Shown here: positions 23,188 through 37,300 of the stretch, one piece after another | Numbering within the stretch: the first letter of the stretch is position 1 | Layout: every line of letters begins with the position of its first letter | From: Coriaria nepalensis | Taxonomy: Eukaryota > Streptophyta > Magnoliopsida > Cucurbitales > Coriariaceae | Reading direction: 5' to 3' | DNA: 64,000 nt | Assembly: GCA_027186245.1 (NCBI GenBank) | Contig: CP114482.1 | Span: 23,641,209-23,705,208, forward strand | Made by a program: the position numbers and the translations under genes | Notes under the pieces: model-generated | Databases searched by the model: none | Told to the model about the DNA's origin: nothing | The model's input: only the letters and a program-made list of their open reading frames with translations

Positions 23188-25173
23188 GAGAAACGCAAAA
23201 ATATGACTTGAACGCTAAAAAGGGCATAGTTGCCATTAATAGATCAATTGCAAGTTATGCACGAAAGTCGCGTTTTAAATGCAAAAAGAGAATTGGTTCG
23301 AAGTGCCTTCAAACAATTTAATGATTGAAAAGACTGAGTGATATGCTTTTTAATGCTAAAATAATGCATTGTTGTCTTAAATAGATTAATTACAAGTTAT
23401 GTAAGAAAATAATATTTGAAGGGCGAAAGTAGAATTCGGTCGAACTAATTTAGAATGATTTAATGACTAGAAGAGACTCAGTGACATGACTTTAAGGCTA
23501 AACAAATGCATTGTTGCCTTCAATAGATCAACTGCAAGTTACGCACGAAAGTCATATTTAAATGCCGAATTTCATACGAAGTGATTTAGAATGATTTACT
23601 GACTAAAGGAGACGCAAAAATATGACTTTAAGGCTAAAAAAATGCATAGTTGCCATCAATAGATCAATTGCGAATTATGCACGAAAGTCGCGTTTTAAAT
23701 GCAAAAAGAGAATTGGTTCGAAGTGCCTTCAAACAATTTAATGATTGAAAAGACTGAGTGATATGCTTTTTAATGCTAGAATAATGCATTGTTGTCCTGA
23801 AGAGATTAATTACAAGTTATGTAAGAAAATATTATTTGAAGGGCGAAAATAGAATCCGTTCGAACAAATTTAGAATGATTTAATGACTAGAAGAGACTCA
23901 GTGACATGACTTTATTGCTAAACAAATGCATTGTTGCCTTCAATAAATCAACTGCAAGTTATGAACGAAAGTCATGTTTAAATACCGAATTTCATACGAA
24001 TTGATTTAGAAAGATTTACTCACTAAAAGAGACGCAAAAATATGGCTTGAACGCTGAAAAATGCATAGTTGCAATCAATAGATCAATTGCAAGTTATGCA
24101 CGAAAGTCGCGTTTTAAATGCAAAAAGAGAATTGGTTCGAAGTGCCTTCAAACAATTTAATGATTGAAAAGACTGAGTGATATGCTTTTTAATGCTAAAA
24201 TAATGCATTGTTGTCTTCAATAGATTAATTACAAGTTATGTAAGAAAATAATATTTGAAGGGCGAAAATAGAATTCGTTCGAACTAATTTAGAATGATTT
24301 AATGAGTAGAAGAGACTCAGTGACATGACTTTAAGGCTAAACAAATGCATTGTTGCCTATAATAGATCAACTGCATGTTATGCACGAAAGTCATGTTTAA
24401 ATGCCGAATTTCATACGAAGTGATTCAGAATGATTTAATGACTAAAAAAGACGCAAAAATATGACTTTAAGGCTAAAAAATTGCATATTTGCCATCAATA
24501 GATCAATTGCAAGTTATGCACGAAAGTCGCGTTTTAAATGCAAAAAGAGAATTTGTTCGAAGTGCCTTCAAACAATTTAATGATTGAAAAGACTGAGTGA
24601 TATGCTTTTTAATGCTAAAATAATGCATTGTTGTCTTTAGTAGATTAATTGCAAGTTATGTAAGAAAATAATGTTTGAATGGCGAAAATAGAATTCGGTC
24701 GAATTAATTTAGAATGATTTAATGACTAAAAGAGACTCAATGACATGACTTTAAGGCTAAACAAATGCATTGTTGCCTTCAATAGATCAACTGCAAGTTA
24801 CGCACGAAAGTCATGTTTAAAGGCCGAATTTCGTTCGAAGTGATTTAGAATGATTTACTGACTAAGAGAAACGCAAAAATATGACTTGAACGCTAAAAAC
24901 GGCATAGTTGCCATCAATAGATCAATTGCAAGTTCTGCACGAAAGTCGCGTTTTAACTGCAAAAAGAGAATTGGTTCGGAGTGCCTTCAAACAATTTAAT
25001 GATTGAAAAGACTGAGTGATATGCTCTTTAATGCTAAAATAATGCATTGTTGTCTTCAATAGATTAATTACAAGTTATGTAAGAAAATAATATTTGAAGG
25101 GCGAAAATAGAATTCGTTCGAACTAATTTAGAATGATTTAATGACTAGAAGAGACTCAGCGACATGACTTTAA

Positions 25174-26851
25174 GGCTAAACAAATGCATTGTTGCCTTCA
25201 ATAGATCAACTGCAAGTTATGCACGAAAGTCATGTTTAAATGCCGAATTTCAAACGAAGTGATTTAGAATGATTTACTGACTAAAGGAGACGCAAAAATA
25301 TGACTTTAAGGTTAAAAAAATGCATAGTTGCCATCAATAGATCAATTGCAAATTATGCATGAAGATGGCGTTCTAAATGCAAAAAGAGAATTAGTTCGAA
25401 GTGTCGTCAAACAATTTAATGATTGAAAAGACTGAGTGATATGCTTTTTAATGCTAAAATAATGCATTGTTGTCTTCAATAGATTAATTACAAGTTATGT
25501 AAGAAACTAATATTTGAAGGGCGAAAATAGAATTCGGTCGAACTAATTTAGAATGATTTAATGACTAGAAGAGACTCAGTGACATGACTTTAAGGCTAAA
25601 CAAATGCATTGTTGCCTTCAATAGATCAACTGCAAGTTACGCACGAAAGTCTTGTTTAAAGGCCGAATTTCGTTCGAAGTGATTGAGAATGATTTACTGA
25701 CTATAAGAGCCGGAAAAATATGACTTGAACGCTAAAAAAGGCATAGTTGCCATCAATAGATCAATTGCAAGTTATGCACGAAAGTCGCGTTTTAACTGCA
25801 AAAAGAGAATTGGTTCGAAGTGCCTTCAAACAATTCAATGATTGAAAAGACTGAGTGATATGATTTTTAATGCTAAAATAATGCATTGTTGTCTTTAATA
25901 GATTAATTACAAGTTATGTAAGAAATTAATATTTGAAGGGCGAAAATAGAATTCGTTCGAACTAATTTAGAATGATTTAATGACTAGAAGAGACTCAGTG
26001 ACATGACTTTAAGGCTCAACAAATGCATTGTTGCCTTCAATAGATCAACTGCAAGTTATGCACGAAAGTCATGTTTAAATGCCGAATTTCAAACGAAGTG
26101 ATTTAGAATGATTTACTGACTAAAGGAGACGCAAAAATATGACTTTAAGGTTAAGAAAATGCATAGTTGCCATCAATAGATCAATTGCAAATTATGCATG
26201 AAGATGGCGTTCTAAATGCAAAAAGAGAATTAGTTCGAAGTGTCGTCAAACAATTTAATGATTGAAAAGACTGAGTGATATGCTTTTTAATGCTAAAATA
26301 ATGCATTGTTGTCTTCAATAGATTAATTACAAGTTATGTAAGAAACTAATATTTGAAGGGCGAAAATAGAATTCGGTCGAACTAATTTAGAATGATTTAA
26401 AGACTAAAAGAGACTCAATGACATGACTTTAAGGCTAAACAAATGCATTGTTGCCTTCAATAGATCAACTGCAAGTTACGCACGAAAGTCATGTTTAAAG
26501 GCCGAATTTCGTTCGAAGTGATTTAGAATGATTTACTGACTAAGAGAAACGCAAAAATATGACTTGAACGCTAAAAAAGGCATAGTTGCCATCAATAGAT
26601 CAATTGCAAGTTATGCACGAAAGTCGCGTTTTAACTGCAAAAAGAGAATTGGTTCGAAGTGCCTTCAAACAATTCAATGATTGAAAAGACTGAGTGATAT
26701 GATTTTTAATGCTAAAATAATGCATTGTTGTCTTTAATAGATTAATTACAAGTTATGTAAGAAAATAATATTTGAAGGGCGAAAATAGAATTCGTTCGAA
26801 CTAATTTAGAATGATTTAATGACTAGAAGAGACTCAGTGACATGACTTTAA
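25174..26851. repeat. Two-trimer (839-bp) local tandem duplication
   Basis: The unit at 25174 and that at 26013 share tttcaaacgaagtg in A, aaggtta at the B start and gtaagaaactaat in C. The following units at 25594 and 26433 share gcgttttaactgc, aattcaatgattg and gatatgattttt in B and ctttaatag in C. Both pairs are followed by the rare ggctcaacaaatg at 26013 and 26852. The A monomer of the second unit is mismatched between copies (tataagagccg against taagagaaacg), so a patch of about one monomer has been exchanged. Confidence 0.75.
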
Positions 26852-27690
26852 GGCTCAACAAATGCATTGTTGCCTATAATAGATCAACTGCAAGTTAGGC
26901 ACGAAAGTCTTGTTTAAATGCCGAATTTCATACGAAGTGATTTAGAATGATGTACTGACCAAAAGAGACGCAAAAATATGGATTGAACGCTAAAAAATGC
27001 ATAGTTGCAATCAATAGATCAATTGCAAGTTATGCACGAAAGTCGCGTTTTAAATGCAAAAAGAGAATTGGTTCGAAGTGCCTTCAAACAATTTAATGAT
27101 TGAAAAGACTGAGTAATATGCTTTTTAATGCTAAAATAATGCATTGTTGTCTTTAGTAGATTAATTACAAGTTATGTAAGAAAATAATATTTGAAGGGCG
27201 AAAATAGAATTCGTTCGAACTAATTTAGAATGATTTAATGACTAGAAGAGACTCAGTGACATGACTTTAAGGCTAAACAAATGCATTGTTGCCTATAATA
27301 GATCAACTGCAAGTTAGGCACGAAAGTCATGTTTAAATGCCGAATTTCATGCGAAGTGATTTAGAATGATTTACTGACTAAAAAAGACGCAAAAATATGA
27401 CTTTAAGGCCAAAAAAATGCATAGTTGCCATCAGTAGATCAATTGCAAATTATGGAAGAAGATGGCGTTCTAAATGCAAAAAGGGAATTGGTTCGAAATG
27501 CCTCCAAACAATTTAATGATTGAAATGACTGAGTGATATGCTTTTTAATGCTAAAATAATGCATTGTTGTCTTCAATAGATTAATTACAAGTTATGTAAG
27601 AAAATAATATTTGAAAGGCGATAATAGAATTCGTTCGAACTAATTTAGAATGATTGAATGACTAGAAGAGACTCAGTGACATGAATTTAA

Positions 27691-28529
27691 GGATAAAGAA
27701 ATGCATTGTTCCCTATAATTGATCAACTGCAAGTTATGAACGAAAGTCATGTTTAAATGCCGAATTTCATACGAAGTGATTTAGAATGATTTATTGACTA
27801 AAAGAGACGCAAAAATATGGCTTGAACGCTGAAAAATGCTTTGTTGCAATCAATAGATCAATTGCAAGTTATGCACGAAAGTCGCGTTTTAAATGCAAAA
27901 AGAGAATTGGTTCGAAGTGCCTTCAAACAATTTAATGATTGAAAAGACTGAGTGATATGCTTTTTAATGCTAAAATAATGCATTGTTGTCTTCAATAGAT
28001 TAATTACAAGTTATGTAAGAAAATAATATTTGAAGGGCGAAAATAGAATTCGTTCGAACTAATTTAGAATGATTTAATGAGTAGAAGAGACTCAGTGACA
28101 TGACTTTAAGGTTAAACAAATGCATTGTTGCCTATAATAGATCAACTGCATGTTATGCACGAAAATCATGTTTAAATGCCGAATTTCATACGAAGCGATT
28201 CAGAATGATTTAATGACTAAAAAAGACGCAAAAATATGACTTTAAGGCTAAAAATTTGCATAGTTGCCATCAATAGATCAATTGCAAGTTATGCACGAAA
28301 GTCGCGTTTTAAATGCAAAAAGAGAATTTGTTCGAAGTGCCTTCAAACAATTTAATGATTGAAAAGACTGAGTGATATGCTTTTTAATGCTAAAATAATG
28401 CATTGTTGTCTTCAATAGATTAATTACAAGTTATGTAAGAAAATAATATTTGAAGGGCGAAAATAGAATTCGTTCGAACTAATTTAGAATGATTTAATGA
28501 CTAGAAGAGACTCAGTGACATGACTTTAA
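27691..28529. repeat. Two trimers related to 23916-24754 (offset 3775 bp)
   Basis: Both pairs share gttatgaacgaaagtc in the first A, gctgaaaaatgc in the first B, aatgagtagaagag at the end of the first C, and gattcagaatgatttaatg plus gagaatttgttcg in the second unit. The first A of this copy is the aberrant ggataaag form also seen at 5457 and 7974, while the unit at 23916 begins tgctaaac. Divergence is visible, so this duplication is older than those of block III. Confidence 0.7.
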
Positions 28530-31045
28530 GGCTAAACAAATGCATTGTTGCCTATAATAGATCAACTGCATGTTATGCACGAAAGTCATGTTTAAATGCC
28601 GAATTTCTTACGAAGTGATTTAGAATGATTTAATGACTAAAAAAGACGCAAAAATATGACTTTAAGGCTAAAAAATTGCATAGTTGCCACCAATAGATCA
28701 ATTGCAAATTATGCAAGAAGATGGCATTCTAAATGCAAAAAGAGAATTGGTTCGAAGTGCCTCCAAACAATTTAATGATTGAAATGACTGAGTGATATGC
28801 TTTTTAATGCTAAAATAATGCATTGTTGTCTTCAATAGATTAATTACAAGTTATGTAAGAAAATAATATTTGAAGTGCGAAAATAGAATTCGGTCGAACT
28901 AATTTAGAATGATTTAATGACTAGAAGAGACTCAGTGACATGACTTTAAGGCTAAACAAATGCATTGTTGCCTTCAATAGATCAACTGCAAGTTACGGAC
29001 GAAAGTCATGTTTAAAGGCCGAATTTCATTCGAAGTGATTTAGAATGATTTACTAACCAAAAGAGACACAAAAATATGACTTGAACGCTAAAAAAGGCAT
29101 TGTTGCCATCAATAGATCAATTGCACGTTATGCACGAAAGTCGCGTTTTAAATGCAAAAAGAGAATTGGTTCGAAGTGCCTTCAAACAATTTAATGATTG
29201 AAAAGACTGAGTGATATGCTTTTTAATGCTAAAATAATGCATTGTTGTCTTCAATAGATTAATTACAAGTTATGTAGGAAAATAATATTTGAAGGGCGAA
29301 AATAGAATTCGTTCGAACTAATTTAGAATGATTTAATGACTAGAAGAGACTCAGTGACATGACTTGAAGGCTAAACAAATGCATTGTTGCCTATAATAGA
29401 TCAACTGCAAGTTAGGCACGAAAGTCATGTTTAAATGCCGAATTTCATACGAAGTGATTTAGAATGATTTACTGACTAAAAGAGACGCAAAAATATGGCT
29501 TGAACGCTAAAAAATGCATAGTTGCAATCAATAGATCAATTGCAAGTTATGCACGAAAGTCGCGTTTTAAATGCAAAAAGAGAACTGGTTCGAAGTGCCT
29601 TCAAACAATTTAATGATTGAAAATACTGAGTGATATGTTTTTTAATGCTAAAATAATGCATTGTTGTCTTCAATAGATTAATTACAAGTTATGTAAGAAA
29701 ATAATATTTGAAGGGCGAAAATTGAATTCGGTCGAACTAATTTAGAATGATTTAATGACTAGAAGAGACTCAGTGACATGACTTTAAGGCTAAACAAATG
29801 CATTGTTGGCTTCAATAGATCAACTGCAAGTTACGGACGAAAGTCATGTTTAAAGGCCGAATTTCGTTCGAAGTGATTTAGAATGATTTACTGACCAAAA
29901 GAGACACAAAGATATGACTTGAACGCTAAAAAAGACATAGTTGCCATCAATAGATCAATTGCAAGTTATGCACGAAAGTCGCGTTTTAAATGCAAAAAGA
30001 GAATTGGTTCGAAGTGCCTTCAAACAATTTAATGATTGAAAAGACTGAGTGATATGCTTTTTAATGCTAAAATAATGCATTGTTGTCTTCAATAGATTAA
30101 TTACCAGTTATGTAAACCAAATAATATTTGAAGGGCGAAAATAGAATTCGTTCGAACAAATTTAGAATGATTTAATGACTAGAAGAGACTCAGTGACATG
30201 ACTTTAAGGCTAAACAAATGCATTGTTGCCTTCAATAGATCAACTGCAAGTTACGGACGAAAGTCATGTTTAAAGGCCGAATTTCGTTCGAAGTGATTTA
30301 GAATGATTTACTGACTAAAAGAGACACAAAAATATGACTTGAACGCTAAAAAAGGCATAGTTGCCATCAATAGATCAATTGCAAGTTATGCACGAAAGTC
30401 GCGTTTTAAATGCAAAAAGAGAATTGGTTCGAAGTGCCTTCAAACAATTTAATGATTGAAAAAACTGAGTGATATGCTTTTTAATGCTAAAATAATGCAT
30501 TGTTGTCTTCAATAGATTAATTACAAGTTATGTAAGAAAATAATGTTTGAAGGGCAAAAATAGAATTCGTTCGAATTAATTTAGAATGATTTAATGACTA
30601 AAAGAGACTCAATGACATGACTTTAAGGCTAAACAAATGCATTGTTGCCTATAATTGATCAACAGCAAGTTATGAACGAAAGTCATGTTTAAATGCCGAA
30701 TTTCATACGAACTGATTTAGAATGATTTACTGACTAAAAGAGACGCAAAAATATGGCTTGAACGCTGAAAAATGCATAGTTGCAATCAATAGATCAATTG
30801 CAAGTTATGCACGAAAGTCGCGTTTTAAATGCAAAAAGAGAATTGGTTCGAAGTGCCTTCAAACAATTTAATGATTGAAAAAACTGAGTGATATGCTTTT
30901 TAATGCTAAAATAATGCATTGTTGTCTTCAATAGATTAATTACAAGTTATATAAGAAAATAATGTTTGAAGGGCAAAAATAGAATTCGTTCGAATTAATT
31001 TAGAATGATTTAATGACTAAAAGAGACTCAATGACATGACTTTAA

Positions 31046-31329
31046 GGCTAAACAAATGCATTGTTGCCTTCAATAGATCAACTGCAAGTTACGCACGAAA
31101 GTCGCGTTTTAAATGCAAAAAGAGAATTTGTTCGAAGTGTCTTCAAACAATTTAATGATTGAAAAGACTGAGTGATATGCTTTTTAATGCTAAAATAATG
31201 CATTGTTGTCTTCCATAGATTAATTACAAGTTATGTAAGAAAATAATATTTGAAGGGCGAAAATAGAATTCGGTCGAACTAATTTAGAATGATTTAATGA
31301 CTAGAAGAGACTCAGTGACATGACTTTAA
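31046..31329. repeat. 284-bp two-monomer unit with fused A/B monomer, copy 1
   Basis: An A start (ggctaaacaaatgcattg, caactgcaag) runs directly into the right half of B2 (gcgttttaaatgc, gaatttgttcg). This makes a single 142-bp hybrid followed by a normal C. One monomer equivalent of 136 bp is missing compared with a trimer. The junction falls between 31083 and 31103, inside sequence shared by A2 and B2 around gcacgaaagtc. The result is what an unequal exchange or deletion between adjacent A and B monomers would give. The same join is seen at 58137 and 59679. Confidence 0.9.
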
Positions 31330-34300
31330 GGCCAAACAAATGCATTCTTGCCTTCCGTAGATCAACTGCAAGTTACGGACGAAAGTCATGTTTAAAGGCC
31401 GAATTTCGTTCGAAGTGATTTAGAATGATTTATTGACTAAAAGAGACACAAAAATATGACTTGAACGCTAAAAAAGGCATAGTTGCCATCAATAGATCAA
31501 TTGCAAGTTACGCACGAAAGTCGCGTTTTAAATGCAAAAAGGGAATTTGTTCGAAGTGCCTTCAAACAATTTAATGATTGAAAAGACTGAGTGATATGCT
31601 TTTTAATGCTAAAATAATGCATTGTTGTCTTCCATAGATTAATTACAAGTTATGTAAGAAAATACTATTTGAAGGGCGAAAATAGAATTCGTTCGAACTA
31701 ATTTAGAATGATTTAATGACTAGAAGAGACTCAGTGACATGACTTTAAGGCTAAACAAATGCATTGTTGCCTATAATAGATCAACTGGAAGTTATGCACG
31801 AAAGTCATGTTTAAATGCCGAATTTCATACGAAGTGATTTAGAATGATTTACTGACTAAAAAAGACGCAAAAATATGACTTTAAGGCTAAAAAATTGCAT
31901 AGTTGCCATCAATAGATCAATTGCAAATTATGCAAGAAGATGGCGTTCTAAATGCAAAAAGAGAATTGGTTCGAAGTGCCTCCAAACAGTTTAATGATTG
32001 AAATGACTGAGTGATATGCTTTTTAATGCTAAAATAATGCATTGTTGTCTTCAATAGATTAATTACGAGTTATGTAAGAAAATAATGTTTGAAGGGCAAA
32101 AATAGAATTCGTTCGAATTAATTTAGAATGATTTAAAGACTAAAAGAGACTCAATGACATGACTTTAAGGCTAAACAAATGCATTGTTGCCTTCAATAGA
32201 TCAACTGCAAGTTACGTACGAAAGTCATGTTTAAAGGCCGAATTTCGTTCGAAGTGATTTAGAATGATTTACTTACTAAAAGAGACACAAAAATATGACT
32301 TGAACGCTAAAAAAGGCATAGTTGCCATCAATAGATCAATTGCAAGTTATGCACGAAAGTCCCGTTTTAAATGCAAAAAGAGAATTGGTTCGAAGTGCCT
32401 TCAAACAATTTAATGATTGAAAAGACTGAGTGATATGCTTTTTAATGCTAAAATAATGCATTGTTGTCTTCAATAGATTAATTACAAGTTATGTAAGAAA
32501 ATAATATTTGAAGGGCGAAAATAGAATTCGTTCGAACTAATTTAGAATGATTTAATGAGTAGAAGAGACTCAGTGACATGACTTTAAGGCTAAACAAATG
32601 CATTGTTGCCTATAATAGATCAACTGCATGTTATCCACGAAAGTCATGTTTAAAGGCCGAATTTCGTTCGAAGTGATTTAGAATGATTTACTGACTAAAA
32701 GAGACGCAAAAATATGGCTTGAACGCTAAAAAATGCATAGTTGCAATCAATAGATCAATTGCAAGTTATACACGAAAGTCGCATTTTAAATGCAAAAAGA
32801 GAATTGGTTCGAAGTGCCTTCAAACAATTTAATGATTGAAAAGACTGAGTGATATGCTTTTTAATGCTAAAAAGATGCATTATTGTCTTCAATAGATTAA
32901 TTACAAGTTATGTAAGAAAATAATGTTTGAAGGGCAAAAATAGAATTCGTTCGAATTAATTTAGAATGATTTAAAGACTAAAAGAGACTCAATGACATGA
33001 CTTTAAGGCTAAACAAATGCATTGTTGCCTTCAATAGATCAACTGCAAGTTACGCACGAAAGTCATGTTTAAAGGCCGAATTTTGTTCGAAGTGATTTAG
33101 AATGATTTACTGACTAAGAGAGACACAAAAATATGACTTGACCGCTAAAAAAGGCATAGTTGCCATCAATAGATCAATTGCAAGTTATGCACGAAAGTCG
33201 CATTTTAAATGCAAAAAGAGAATTGGTTCGAAGTGCCTTCAAACAATTTAATGATTGAAAAGACTGAGTGATATGCTTTTTAATGCTAAAATAATGCATT
33301 GTTGTCTTCAATAGATTAATTACAAGTTATGTAAGGAAATAATATTTGAAGGGCGAAAATAGAATTCGTTCGAACTAATTTAGAGTGATTTAATGACTAG
33401 AAGAGACTCAGTGACATGACTTTAAGGCTAAACAAATGCATTGTTGCCTATAATAGATCAACTGCAAGTTATGCACGAAAGTCATGTTTAAATGCCAAAT
33501 TTCATACGAAGTGATTTAGAATGATTTAATGACTAAAAAAGATGCAAAAATATGACTTTAAGGCTAAAAAATTGCATAGTTGCCATCAATAGATCAATTG
33601 CAAATTATGCAAGAAGATGGCATTCTAAATGCAAAAAGAGAATCGGTTCGAAGTGCCTCCAAACAATTTAATGATTGAAATGACTGAGTGATATGCTTTT
33701 TAATGCTAAAATAATGCATTGTTGTCTTCAATAGATTAATTACAAGTTATGTAAGAAAATAATATTTGAAGGGGGAAAATAGAATTCGGTCGAACTAATT
33801 TAGAATGATTTAATGACTAGAAGAGACTCAGTGACATGAATTTAAGGCTAAACAAATGCATTGTTACCTTCAATACATCAACTGCAAGTTACGCATGAAA
33901 GTCATGTTTAAAGGCCGAATTTCGTTCGAAGTGATTTAGAATGATTTAGTGACTAAAAGAGACGCAAAAATATGACTTTAAGGCTAAAAAAGGCGTAGTT
34001 GCCATCAATAGATCAATTGCAAGTTATGCACGAAAGTCGCGTTTTAAATGCAAAAAGAGAATTGGTTCGAAGTGCCTTCAAACAATTTAATGATTGAAAA
34101 GACTGAGTGATATGCTTTTTAATGCTAAAATAATGCATTGTTGTCTTCAATAGATTAATTACAAGTTATGTAAGAAAATAATATTTGAAGGGCGAAAATA
34201 GAATTCGTTCGAACTAATTTAGAATGATTGAATGACCAGAAGAGACTCAGTGACATGACTTTAAGGCTAAACAAATGCATTGCTGCCTATAATAAATCAA

Positions 34301-37300
34301 CTGCAAGTTATGCACGAAAGTCATGTTTAAATGCCGAATTTCAGACGAAGTGATTTAGAATGATTTACTGACTAAAAGAGACGCAAAAATATGGCTTGAA
34401 CGCTAAAAAATGCATAGTTGCAATCAATAGATCAATTGCAAGTTATGCACGAAAGTCGCATTTTAAATGCAAAAAGAGAATTGGTTCGAAATGCCTTCAA
34501 ACAATTTAATGATTGAAAAGACTGAGTGATATGCTTTTTAATGCTAAAAAGATGCATTGTTGTCTTCAATAGATTAATTACAAGTTATGTAAGAAAATAA
34601 TGTTTGAAGGGCAAAAATAGAATTCGTTCGAACTAATTTAGAATGATTTAATGACCAGAAGAGACTCAGTGACATGACTTTAAGGCTAAACAAATGCATT
34701 GCTGCCTATAATAAATCAACTGCAAGTTATGCACGAAAGTCATGTTTAAATGCCGAATTTCATACGAAGTGATTTAGAATGATTTACTGACTAAAAGACA
34801 CGCAAAAATATGGCTTGAACGCTAAAAAATGCATAGTTGCAATCAATAGATCAATTGCAAGTTATGCACGAAAGTCGCGTTTTAAATGCAAAAAGAGAAT
34901 TGGTTCGAAGTGCCTTCAAAAAATTTAATGATTGAAAAGACTGAGTGATATGCTTTTTAATGCTAAAATAATGCATTGTTGTCTTGAATAGATTAATTAC
35001 AAGTTATGTAAGAAAATGATGTTTGAAGGGCAAAAATAGAATTCTTTCGAATTAATTTAGAATGATTTAAAGACTAAAAGAGACTCAATGACATGACTTT
35101 AAGGCTAAACAAATGCATTGTTACCTTCAATAGATCAACTGCAAGTTACGCACGAAAGTCATATTTAAAGGCCGAATTTCGTTCGAAGTGATTTAGAATG
35201 ATTTAGTGACTAAAACACACGCAAAAATATGACTTTAAGGCTAAGAAAGGCATAGTTGCCATCAATAGATCAATTGCAAGTTATGCACGAAAGTCGCGTT
35301 TTAAATGCAAAAAGAGAATTGGGTCGAAGTGCCTTCAAACAATTTAGTGATTGAAAAGACTAAGTGATATGCTTTTTAATGCTAAAATAATGCATTGTTG
35401 TCTTCAATAGATTAATTACGAGTTATGTAAGAAAATAATGTTTGAAGGGCAAAAATAGAATTCGTTCGAATTAATTTAGAATGATTTAAAGACTAAAAGA
35501 GACTCAATGACATGACTTTAAGGCTAAACAAATGCATTGTTGCCTTCAATAAATCAACTGCAAGTTACGCACGAAAGTCATCTTTAAAGGCTGAATTTCG
35601 TTCGAAGTGATTTAGAATGATTTACTGACTAAAAGAGACACAAAAATATGACTTGAACGCTAAAAAAGGCATAGTTGCCATCAATAGATCAATTGCAAGT
35701 TATGCACGAAAGTCCCGTTTTAAATGCAAAAAGAGAATTGGTTCGAAGTGCCTTCAAACAATTTAGTGATTGAAAAGACTGAGTGATATGCTTTTTAATG
35801 CTAAAATAATGCATTGTTGTCTTCAGTAGATTAATTACAAGTTACGTAAGAAAATAATATTTGAATGGCAAAAATAGAATTCGTTCGAATTAATTTAGAA
35901 TGATTTAAAGACTAAAAGAGACACAATGACATGACTTTAAGGCTAAACAAATGCATTGTTGCCTTCAATAGATCAACTGCAAGTTATGCACGAAAGTCAT
36001 GTTTAAAGGCCGAATTTCGTTCGAAGTGATTTAGAATGATTTACTAACTAAAAGAGACACAAAAATATGACTTGAACGCTAAAAAAGGCATAGTTGCAAT
36101 CAATAGATCAATTGCAAGTTATGCACGAAAGTCGCGTTTTAAATGCAAAAAGAGAATTGGTTCGAAGTGCCTTCAAACAATTTAATGATTGAAAAGACTG
36201 AGTGATATGCTTTTTAATGCTAAAATAATGCATTGTTGTCTTCAATAGATTAATTACAAGTTATGTAAGAAAATAATATTTGAAGGGCGAAAATAGAATT
36301 CGGTCGAACTAATTTAGAATGATTTAATGACTAGAAGAGACTCAGTGACATGACTTTAAGGCTAAACAAATGCACTGTTGCCTTCAATAGATCAACTGCA
36401 AGTTACACACGAAAGTCATGTTTAAAGGCCGAATTTCGTTCGAAGTGATTTAGAATGATTTAGTGACTAAAAGAGACGCAAAAATATGGCTTGAACGCTA
36501 AAAAATGCATAGTTGCAATCAATAGATCAATTGCAAGTTATGCACGAAAGTCACGTTTTAAATGCAAAAAGAGAATTGGTTCGAAGTGCCTTCAAACAAT
36601 TTAATGATTGAAAAGACTGACTGATATGCATTTTAATGCTAAAATAATGCATTGTTGTCTTCAATAGATTAATTACGAGTTATGTAAGAAAATAATATTT
36701 GAAGGGCGAAAATAGAATTCGGTCGAACTAATTTAGAATGATTTAATGACTAGAAGAGACTCAGTGACATGACTTTAAGGCTAAACAAATGCATTGTTGC
36801 CTATAATAGATCAACTGCAAGTTATGCACGAAAGTCATGTTTAAAGGCCGAATTTCGTTCGAAGTGATTTACAATGATTTAGTGACTAAAAGAGACGCAA
36901 AAATATGGCTTGAACGCGAAAAAATGCATAGTTGCAATCAATAGATCAATTGCAAGTTATGCACGAAAGTCACGTTTTAAATGCAAAAAGAGAATTGGTT
37001 CGAAGTGCCTTCAAACAATTTAATGATTGAAAAGACTGAGTGATATGCTTTTTAATGCTAAAATAATGCATTGTTGTCTTCAATAGATTAATTACGAGTT
37101 ATGTAAGAAAATAATGTTTGAAGGGCAAAAATAGAATTCCTTCGAATTAATTTAGAATGATTTCAAGACTAAAAGAGACTCAATGACATGACTTTAAGGC
37201 TAAACAAATGCATTGTTGCCTTCAATAGATCAACTGCAAGTTACGCACGAAAGTCATCTTTAAAGGCTGAATTTCGTTCGAAGTGATTTAGAATGATTTA

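Larger units (their letters stand above)
20562..35521. repeat. Block IV: heterogeneous trimers with short local duplications
   Basis: Thirty-six units occupy this block, without a long regular higher-order period. All keep the 419-420-bp spacing except the 284-bp unit at 31046. Both A classes mix freely with several B and C classes. Local duplications that I could place by markers are a 530-bp match at 2096 bp offset, an 839-bp offset around 25174-26851, and a 3775-bp offset linking 23916 and 24335 with 27691 and 28110. Many units here carry cctataatagatc in A and gctgaaaaatgc or ttgcatag in B. These forms are rare in block III and absent from the 1676-bp repeats. Confidence 0.8.

Noticed and set aside
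31046..31329. Mobile element or target-site duplication at the short units
   Set aside because: The 284-bp units are fully explained as A/B fusion plus C. No extra bases, terminal repeats or duplicated target sites are present.
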